Origin: Gymnothorax reevesii
Taxonomy: Eukaryota; Chordata; Actinopteri; Anguilliformes; Muraenidae
Assembly: GCA_029721435.1 (NCBI GenBank)
Contig: CM056573.1
Coordinates: 689,501-753,500 of the forward strand
DNA length: 64,000 nt
Direction: 5' to 3'
The notes beneath the pieces were generated by a model. That model did not search any database, had not been told where the DNA came from, and was given only the letters and a program-made list of their open reading frames with translations. Positions 56,425 through 64,000 of this stretch are shown in pieces; position 1 is the first letter of the stretch, and every line of letters begins with the position of its first letter. Made by a program: the position numbers and the translations under genes.

Positions 56425-56570
56425 CAATAGGGTCCATCTCTGATCTAATAGGAACCCACCCACAAAATTTCAGAGATACCTGTTCATTCGTTTTTGAGTT
56501 ATGTTTTACACAAACAGACAGACATACAGACAGAAAACCAACGCTTTCAAAAACATAACCTCCTTGGCAG
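56425..56570. repeat. CCGCCAAGG-type repeat fragment
   Basis: AACAGACAGACATACAGACA ... CATAACCTCCTTGGCAG, interrupted by the hAT element at 56571 and continued as CTTGGCAGAGG from 57346. Confidence 0.5.
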
Positions 56571-57345
56571 CAGGCCCGGCACTAGAACTGGGAATTCGGG
56601 GGGGGGCACAGACACATCCCTATGATAAGATTTAGACCTGGCAAGTTGCCACTCATTTTCCTTTATTCATGCATTTTCCAATTATCGTAATTGGCAACTG
56701 AAGACATGGTTTCTCTCCATATGCGATCTAACAGCGACTAAATCATGGGCTAAATTCAGTACAAAAAAATTACTTACTAATGGGCCAATGCTTTGCGTTG
56801 ATTGAACTGGTCCGCATTCCAATGAAATATCGCCATTCACTCTTGGCATCGTGTGGGTTGATTAAAAAAAAAAAGTGGCACTCGGCAGTTAAATAGGCAA
56901 TGAAAAGCATGCGGCTCAAGCTATTTGCCGGTCTGCAATTTTGGATAACATTGATTTAAATACAGCAAATACGTGTCCAGATGAGTGATTGTCGTCTTAC
57001 CTAATCGGGTAGAACAAGCAGCACCTGTTAAGTGTGGAGTGCTCTCGAAGAGAAGCTTTTGTTAATCATGAAAATGACTGAGAACAGATCAGGACTAATA
57101 ATGGTTTAAAACGGATGTTTTGTGCACCCAATTTTCCGTTCTGGTTTTACCACAGTGCTGAATTTAGCCCATGATTTAATTGCTCTTTGATCGCATATGG
57201 AGAGAAACCGTGTCTTCAGATGCCAATTACGCTAATTGGAAAACGCGTTGATAAAAGAAAATGATTGAGAACTTGCCAGGACTAATTCTTGTCATAAAGG
57301 GACGTGTCTGCGCCCGCCCAATTCCCTGTTCAAGCACCGGGCCTG
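56571..57345. mobile_element. hAT-type non-autonomous element, copy 2, complete
   Basis: Ends CAGGCCCGGCACTAGAACTG and its complement (ending CACCGGGCCTG), with 8-bp duplications CTTGGCAG at 56563-56570 and 57346-57353. CAG-ends with 8-bp duplications are the hAT signature. The inverted arms extend for roughly 200 bp inward. No transposase; 775 bp. Confidence 0.85.
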
Positions 57346-57451
57346 CTTGGCAGAGGTAAAAATGAACAGATGGGAGTTTACAACAATGTGATGGACAAAT
57401 TTTGAACTTTTGGACAAATGTTGAACTGAATATAAAATAAGTTTCTATCAG

Positions 57452-57814
57452 ATATAAAGACTGATTTCTGCGACGATGATCAGTGTGATCAGATATCATG
57501 TTTAAGATTAATCTCTACCTGGGGATGCAGCATGAAGTTAGACCCTGTCAATAATCCACAACTTCAACTGGCAAGTACATGTGATTTTTCCCAAGGTGTC
57601 TATGAGTGCTCTTTCCAGAAGGGCAATATTGCACACAAAGCCACTGGAGTACTGGATATAGCTCTCTTACCTGAAACCATTCTTGTAATTCCTGAGCCAC
57701 AATTCCTTGACTGCATTGAAAGTGAGAGAAAAATCCCCAAGATCACATACAAAATAAAAAATTACGGTGAAACTTACGTTGTGGACAATAGCGGGCAGGA
57801 AATATCACCAAAAG
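57452..57814 (+). CDS. ADGRF-like exon g, Ig-like region
   Basis: This 363-bp exon ends in phase 1 at donor GTAAGT. The start at 57452 (acceptor AAGTTTCTATCAG) is chosen because it gives phase 1, matching exon f, and an open frame IKTDFCDDDQCDQISCLRLI. The other visible acceptor (before 57531) would be out of phase. The body contains CDFSQGVYECSFQKG, with an Ig YEC motif that could close the preceding Ig fold, followed by another strand set (LPETILVIPEPQFLDC). The 3' end is firm; the start is moderately supported. Confidence 0.65.
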
Positions 57815-58021
57815 GTAAGTTGGCCTTAATTTTTGATGTATAATGTTTTGAGTCACTGAGAGATTTTGTTGTTTTTGAAAGATATGTTTAATTTTTTCCT
57901 CCAAGGAAGCATTCATTTGATTAAAAATTACAGCTAAGAATCTGATCAAATGATACAAATTGAATTTATACAAGTGTAATCAGACAGTATGAACAGTTTT
58001 TGCATAATTCTGTCCTCCCAG

Positions 58022-58162
58022 GCAGTGCTGATTTTATCACTTATGAGCTTCAGTATAAGGATGAGTGCAATACTACCGGTGAGAGTGTTGATTTTGAATT
58101 GTCATTTAGAAACAGACTGCATCAAACTTTAACAGTCTGCACCAAAATTCCCATGATCAAGA
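58022..58162 (+). CDS. ADGRF-like exon h, extracellular segment
   Basis: This 141-bp exon is phase 1 to phase 1, with acceptor TGTCCTCCCAG and donor GTAAGT. It encodes SADFITYELQYKDECNTTGE and DFELSFRNRLHQTLTVCTKI, about 46 residues with two cysteines, likely the next extracellular piece before further Ig or GAIN exons, which lie beyond the part visible here. Confidence 0.7.
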
Positions 58163-60191
58163 GTAAGTATTTTTCTTCTCCCCGCAAACACATAATATTC
58201 TCATATTATTACTAGACTGCTTTGTCAAGATAACGCACGACCGATTATTTGCCACAACTCTGCTAAGAATGTTTTGTGTTAGCTGAGCAGGTAAAAAGAC
58301 TATGAGCGATGATCCTCGTGATCTAAGCGCGCTGTCTAAAGTGTGTGGTGCAAGTGCATTTCGGGCGTGTCCAAATCCACTTCTGCAATTTTAATGGCGG
58401 ATTGTCTTGGTGCAAACTAAGGAGCATAGTTAAACGGGATTGTACTTCATCTTATTATAATATCCCAAAACGTCTTAAGGGATATTACGGATTCTCCTTA
58501 GCTGCAGTTTTCCGCCGCTGCAGATCCTTCCTGTTTGCACAATATCTTTATCAGTTATTACTGGAATCGCACAAAATCTTTTTGTGTTTATTTCTGTTAT
58601 ACAGAGGACAAACCCTATTGTTTATTGTAATACTGCAATCTGTCCTGTAGCCACCACAAGATCAAACTTTATATTTCCAAATGTAATCGTTCAGTTTTGA
58701 TGGGAATCATGTCACAATTCTTGGAACTGGAAAAAAAAAGTTTGTATGGCCTCCTTTGGCCTTGATAACAGCTTGCATTCGATCACTAAAACTAGCTTTT
58801 ATGTCCAGGAATGCTAGAAAATAACTGATATTTGGCAATGTAATCAAAACATAATAATAATTGGCTCAGCTATTTTTTTCAGCCTTTTTGCAAAACGGTA
58901 AATTCGAAAATTCATGGATAACAACAAAAATTATATTTTAGCATTTAACATACCATTTCAGTTAAAGACCTTATGCATACTGGTGGATTAACCTTTACAG
59001 AAAAATTAAAGATTTTGGGAATTACCAACACTGTTAATTTAGGGCAGCTGTGGCATAAACCTTACATTGCGTGGTAGTCTAATAAATTAGTAAAGCACTG
59101 TACTTCGAGTGGCTTTTTCAGTTCATGAAAGTATAATATGAAGTATACTGCCAGTAAACTTAAAAATGAACTATTAGTTCACTAGTTATGTACTTTTAGC
59201 ACAATTTCTAGTTTATAAAAGTATTTACTTTGAAGTATACTACAAGTAAATTCAGATAAACTACAACTTCACTAGTTATATACTTCAAGCCAACTTCTTA
59301 GTTTATGAAAGTATACTTTGAAGTATACTGCAAGTAAACTTATAGGTATACTAGTCAACTTGTCCCATATAAGCCCTTTATTGGGTAAATTTAGTTTGAA
59401 ACTTTCAGGGAGGCAAAAGTTTTCAGATTTTAAACTGCAAGTGTTCTTCAAAGTCTTTAAGTTAACTGAACATCATACTCACAGCTTATGATTATTGTAC
59501 TCAAAAATATATCACTGTTGCTATTCGGGTATTATTTAACATAAGTAAATGAGAGGTTAACTCATGTACTCTACTAGTAGACAATACTTAAGTGCATTCT
59601 GCTTTAATTTACTGATGAAGGCTTATAAGATTTCACAATGAAACACATACTCAGGATTGAGAACCAAATGGATTCCATAAATTAAATTTTCAAACACAAT
59701 ATTGCATTGGATGCCAAAATATAAGAACATGGCAATCTTATCGAACATGTCTCTTATCGAAATCCCATTTCAACACAAAAAAAACTGCCTCTTTCTCTCA
59801 TATGGAACCAGAAATATGCATAATGCGAATTAGCAATGCCTTCAGCCTGACAAATAGGCTGGAGAACTCGAGCAAAGGCTGATGAAATATTCCAAATGAG
59901 TACATCTATGACCTGTTTTTTGGTTAATGGAGTTCTGTACCACAGGCAAAAATATGGCTGACTAAAGAAATGATGCAGGAGTGCTGTAATACTTGAAAGA
60001 TGGTACATTCTGTTAAATAAATGATTTAATCATTTTTAAACGAGTGTGGACATCAGAGCCCTGCATATTGAATCTGTGCCAAATATTGCTGTGTTTCACT
60101 TGAGATACTAGTTAAATCTAGCTGGCCATTATGTGCAGATTCACAGATAAATGTACACAGTACTTTCATTCATGAATTTAAGAAGACTGGT
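58163..60191. other. Intron; minisatellite at 59105-59350
   Basis: Three units of about 85-90 bp share GAAGTATACT(G/A)C(A/C)AGTAAA, CACTAGTTAT and TAGTTTATGAAAGTAT between 59105 and 59350. A short DNA-element-like fragment (TGGCCTCCTTTGGCCTTGAT) is near 58748. No exon was recognised. Confidence 0.5.
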
Positions 60192-60880
60192 GTTATGGCC
60201 CCAATTTGCTAGGACATATAACACAGTAAGGGGTGACAGACAAAATAATAAAACTAAAACAGATTTAATTCAACCAAGACCAACACTAACCTACTATTTA
60301 TACTACTGACCAAGATTGATAATATACAGGAAAAAAATATTTACAGCCCCTTGAGATGGGGTTGCTTGGTGATGTTCCGGGTGAGGAAAATAATCCAACA
60401 AGGGCAAAAATCCACAAAAATCTTCACAGGTCTTGAAAAGAGTGACAGCTGTGGTCACATGTATCCTTCTCCTCGCAATTTCTCCTACTACTTTACTCTC
60501 TCAATTTCTCTCCTTAGATACTCTTTTGCAGCCTCCTCTCAGACATGCCCAGGACATGCCCAAACCTAGTTATCTCCGCCAAGGAGATAATGCGATCGGG
60601 TCCGTTATTTTATTTATTATTTATTTGTCTGTTTGTTTGTCGGTCTGTGGACAAGATTTCTCAGAAACTACTGGATGGATCTTTATGAAATTTTTACCAG
60701 AGATAGATCTTAGTCCAGGGACGACTCCATTAAATTTTGGTGATGATCCGGATCCGCATTTCCATTTGTATCAATTTCATCCTTTGGCGGAGATCAGAAA
60801 TCTTGGATTGCTCTTGTTCCAGACTGTGCTTAACAAAAAATGTCAATACTGCCATCTAGTGGCTTCTTTTCACATTATAC
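60192..60880 (-). repeat. Gmr1 LTR (copy G), interrupted
   Basis: Starts TGTTATGGCCCCAATTTGCT and ends TTCACATTATA in plus-strand view. It is closest to the copy A LTR. A CCGCCAAGG-type repeat is inserted at about 60568-60817. It is followed by the Gmr1 3' leader (CCAAAAGGGAAAAATTTTGA) to about 61000. Confidence 0.8.
60568..60817. repeat. CCGCCAAGG-bounded element, one-unit version
   Basis: Opens TTATCTCCGCCAAGGAGATA and ends CTTTGGCGGAGATCAGAAAT, with a single internal unit (GGAAACT-type block, GATGATCCGGATCC). It breaks the LTR between AAACCTAG and CCAGACTG. Confidence 0.75.
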
Positions 60881-60997
60881 CTTAATTCCAAAAGGGAAAA
60901 ATTTTGACTCATAAAGGCTAAATTTTTCTTTTCAATACAAAAATGGTTAAGTAGCCACTTGTATGTATATACATATAATAAAATATGCTAATAAACA

Positions 60998-61000
<3 letters not shown>

Positions 61001-61038
<38 letters not shown>
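61001..61038. repeat. (TA)n microsatellite
   Basis: A TA run of about 38 bp at the junction between copy G leader and copy F LTR. Confidence 0.9.
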
Positions 61039-61039
<1 letters not shown>

Positions 61040-61519
61040 TGTTATGGCCCCAATTTCTTATTATATTTATAACACAATAGCAGCAAGGGATGACAGACAC
61101 AGTTTTAAAAACTTAACCACATTTAATTAACAAAGACAATAACAACCAACTAACAAACTAATCTATTGACCAAGATTGATCTATAAAAAAAACAACAAAT
61201 ATTTACAGTCCCTTGGTTTTGGTGGCTTGGTGATGTCCTGGGTGAGAAAAATCCACAAAAGAAACTTAACAAGTCTTGAACAGAAATGACAGGTCTGGTC
61301 ACACGTACCCTTCTTCTTGCAATTTCTCCAACTACTTTAGTGTCTCAATTCTTTTCCTTATATACTCTTTTGCAGACCCCACCCACATTTAGACCTCTTT
61401 TTTTTTATTTTCTGAGACTTGCCCCAGACATGTCCAGGACATGTCTAAACATGACTCCAGTCTGAGCTTAACAAAAAAAAGGTAAATACTGCCATCTAGG
61501 GGCCTATATTCACATTACA
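61040..61519 (-). repeat. Gmr1 copy F 3' LTR
   Basis: 480 bp from TGTTATGGCCCC to CACATTACA in plus-strand view, of the younger D/E/F type. Confidence 0.85.
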
Positions 61520-61548
61520 CCTCCATTCCAAAAGGGAAAAATTTTGAC

Positions 61549-63272
61549 TCATAAAGGCAAAATTTTTCTTTTCAATACAAAATGGTTAAGTGAACACTTG
61601 TCTATATATATACATATCATACAATACTCAAACACATGATATGTATATACACATTCAAACACGGGATAAGCATCAGCAATTACATTGTCTGTACCCTTTA
61701 CATGCTTAATTTCCTGTAAAATCAAACTCCAATTCAACAATCTCCGATTCTTGTTTTTCATTTTACTCAAAAACATTAACGGATTGTGGTCAGTGTATAC
61801 AATCATTGGCTTTTGTCCCGTACAAACATAAACCTCAAAGTGTTGTAAAGAAAGGACCAGAGCCAACAGTTCCTTCTCTATTGTGGAATAGTTCCTTTGG
61901 TGGCGATTGAACTTCCTGGAGAAGTATGCCACGGGATGCTCAATGTCATCAGAGTCACTTCTCTGTAGGAGCACAGATCCACAAGCTTGGTCGCTAGCAT
62001 CGACCGCGATGGAGAACGGTTTGTTGAAGTCAGGAGATTTGAGCACGGGGAAGTGACACAGCAGAGACTTCAGGCGATCGAAGGCTCTCTGGCATGCATC
62101 ATCCCAGGTGAACTTTACGCCTTTCTTCAGTTGGTTAGTTAGACTGAGAGCAATCTCAGCAAAGTTCATACACAACCTGCTGAAACAAACCAGAAGTGAA
62201 ATTGCTACCTTGGTCTGACTGAATTTCCCTGGGAAGGCCAAACAACGTGAAGAACTTTATCAAAGCCTTCGAGATTGCAGTTGCCTTGATGTTACGTAGA
62301 GGAATGGCTTCGGGGAATCTGGTAGATGCACACATGATTGTCAACAAGTACTGATTTCCAGATCTAGTCTTGGGTAATGGACCAACGCAATCAACAATGA
62401 CCCTAGAGAATGGCTCCCCAAATGCTGGGATAGGCTGCAATGGAGCTACAGGTGGGTCTAACTGGTGTTTTCCAACTACCTGACAAGTGTGACAGGTTTT
62501 GCAAAAGTTGGAAACGTCTTTCCGAAGCCCAGGCCAAAAGAAGTGTTTCATGATCTTATCAACAGTCTTGTTAACACCAAGATGACCTCCTAAAGGTAAA
62601 CTATGAGCCATTGTTAAGATCTCATTCCTATAGACCTTCGGAACAACAATTTGCCTGACCACTGCCCAATCTGCATTGGCAGGGATATCAGGAGGGCGCC
62701 ACTTCCGCATCAGCACACCATCCTTGAGATAATACCCAACTGGAACTGCGTCTATTTCTTTATCAGGAAGGGCTCTCCTCTTTAGTACACAAATTTCAGG
62801 ATCATTAGTTTGCTCCTCAATCAACCGCTTTCTGGACAGAGACAAGTCTCCAGACACATCAGAATCACCAGACCCATCTGGCTGGCTGAATAGAGAACTG
62901 ATAAAAGTATCTGATAAGTCCTCAAACGGAGAAACCATAGTAGGCCAATCAGAGTCATGAGGCGAACCACCTGAGTCCTGACTATTCAATGTGCTGGGCG
63001 GCACCACAACATCATCTTCTTTAGCCTTCTTGGCCATAGCACGAGTCACTGCGCAAGTAGGATACAGAGATGGGTCCTCATCCCCATCTTCAGTGCTCGG
63101 CTGTGAAGTAAGATGTACAGGGGGAACTACTTTGCCCCCAGCCAGGTCATTACCTAGCAACAGAGAAATACCCTTTATAGGTAGACTTGACATAAGTCCC
63201 ACCTTTACCTGTCCTGTAACTAAATCTGACTTCAAGAATATAGAGCGCAGGGGTACAGATACAGTCCTCCCT
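61549..63272 (-). pseudogene. Gmr1 copy F pol with RT deleted
   Basis: Protease and linker, then integrase up to DQGSNFTSGLFQQVVYEL, are followed abruptly at 62165 by RNase-H-proximal sequence (NFAEIALSLTNQL) in a shifted frame, then RNase H (DASDQACGSVLLQ; TDHNPLMFL). Compared with copy E, 1,604 bp (41956-43559) are missing, including the rest of integrase and most of RT. The C-terminal end also differs (NVIADAYPV). Confidence 0.88.
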
Positions 63273-64000
63273 TCAATACCTTGAAGCGGCCTCATCACGT
63301 AACTCCAAAGAGTCCATCAACAAAAGTGACTGAGAAGCTCCGGTATCCCTTAGGATATATATGGGGATAGGAGTAGTATGCTCATTCAGAGCCACAAATC
63401 CCTCTGACACAAATGGAAGAAATTCCTCCCTCACGAAGTCAGCTGTATCAGGCTTTTTAGCCCCACAAGAAACAGGCAATTTAGCAGATTGGTTATCTAC
63501 TACAGGGGTTTCTAACCTTGTTTTCACAAAGGCATTTGGTTTGGTATCCTTTTCTTTTTCTTTCTTAGCTTTAAGGAACCAACAGTTAGTTGTAACATGA
63601 CCAGATTTCTTGCAATAACTGCAAACTAGACCACTTTTGTTACTGTCAGCTTTCACACTTTGATCAGACCTGTTACTGGATTTCTGAGCACCATCACCAG
63701 ATTTGTCTTTGTCTTTGGGTGAGGAATCTTGGGTATCACCATAACCCTTTTTCTGAAATTGGGACCATCTATTATTACTGCTAGACTGAAATTTGGACTT
63801 ATGTGTGAGAACATATTCATCTGCAAATTTGGCAGCTGATTGCAAATTCAGTGCTTGCTTCTCATTAAGGTAGGTCTTAACATCATCTTTAACACAGTTC
63901 TTGAATTCTTCAACTAACACCATGTCTTTTAGTGAGTTGAAATCATCCTTGACCTCCATAGAAGTACACCAGCGCTCAAAGCAAACCTTCTTCTCATTAG
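63273..64000 (-). pseudogene. Gmr1 copy F gag tail and protease, partial
   Basis: An open frame from 63959 holds the SCAN-related tail, SSNNRWSQFQKKGYGD (Trp kept, where copy E has a stop), the zinc knuckle CSYCKKSGHVTTNC and protease RDTGASQSLLL. A 20-bp deletion near 63283 (relative to copy E) breaks the frame after the protease active site. The N-terminal part is outside the window. Confidence 0.85.

Larger units (their letters stand above)
61040..64000 (-). mobile_element. Gmr1-like copy F, runs off the window
   Basis: The 3' LTR (61040-61519) is followed on the minus-strand map by RNase H, integrase, protease, zinc knuckle and gag, with gag continuing beyond 64000. RT is missing through an internal deletion at 62165. 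Inserted in or next to the leader of copy G. Confidence 0.85.

Noticed and set aside
57531..57814. Shorter form of exon g starting at 57531
   Set aside because: That acceptor gives phase 2 while exon f ends in phase 1; the acceptor before 57452 fits and keeps the frame open. Not excluded if an unseen exon lies between.

Overview
The window is intergenic/intronic-type vertebrate DNA, almost certainly from a ray-finned fish (probably a teleost). The evidence is the repeat fauna: several fish-type Tc1 transposons, Gmr1-like Ty3/gypsy elements with integrase placed before reverse transcriptase, tRNA-derived SINEs, hAT and TTAA-type MITEs. There is also one spliced host gene whose exons fit the fish adhesion-GPCR F family. 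No bacterial operons, CRISPR arrays, rRNA or stand-alone tRNA genes were seen.

Host gene. Eight exons on the + strand (2161-2298, 2753-2908, 48875-48978, 49436-49494, 49597-49724, 54413-54619, 57452-57814, 58022-58162) all have AG/GT borders and join in a single consistent reading phase. They encode a short N-terminal module, a cysteine-rich module, a SEA domain and Ig-like segments of an ADGRF5/ADGRF3-like adhesion GPCR. GAIN/GPS and seven-helix exons are not in the window and should lie to the right. The intron between exons 2 and 3 is about 46 kb and consists largely of nested mobile elements.

Left part of the big intron (3.7-18.5 kb). A palindromic MITE (3711-18474) is split by a + strand gypsy element (4735-18372, TSD ATTAG). 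The gypsy 5' LTR is itself split by a 7.5-kb block (4843-12382) that holds other MITEs, three diverged tandem repeats, a 177-bp satellite array with an inversion, and a fragment of a YqaJ/SWIM-type transposon gene. The gypsy body is further interrupted by a SINE and by a Tc1-type transposon with an intact 337-aa transposase.

Middle part (19.1-33.6 kb). A minus-strand Gmr1-like element (copy A, TSD CTCC) contains three further insertions: a Tc1 copy, a gag-only LTR retroelement with a tRNA-Arg primer site (25000-29478, TSD CCTG), and a 2.5-kb TIR element. Another Tc1 copy and a SINE follow.

Right-middle part (37.7-46.9 kb). A compound of two Gmr1-like copies with three LTRs (D and E) lies between one pair of ACGG target duplications, inside an odd tandem-unit repeat. 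This is best explained by nested insertion followed by LTR-LTR deletion. Copy E is the best-preserved Gmr1 element, with a tRNA-Pro primer site and gag-PR-IN-RT-RNase H order, but it has a nonsense codon, a lost start and a terminal frameshift.

Right end (48.9-64 kb). This holds the SEA, Ig and later exons, with introns containing a SINE, hAT and piggyBac/Kolobok-like MITEs and Tc1 relics. It ends with two more Gmr1 LTRs (G and F); copy F runs off the window. Almost every mobile-element gene is broken; the exceptions are the 337-aa Tc1 transposase and the 523-aa gag of the gag-only element.
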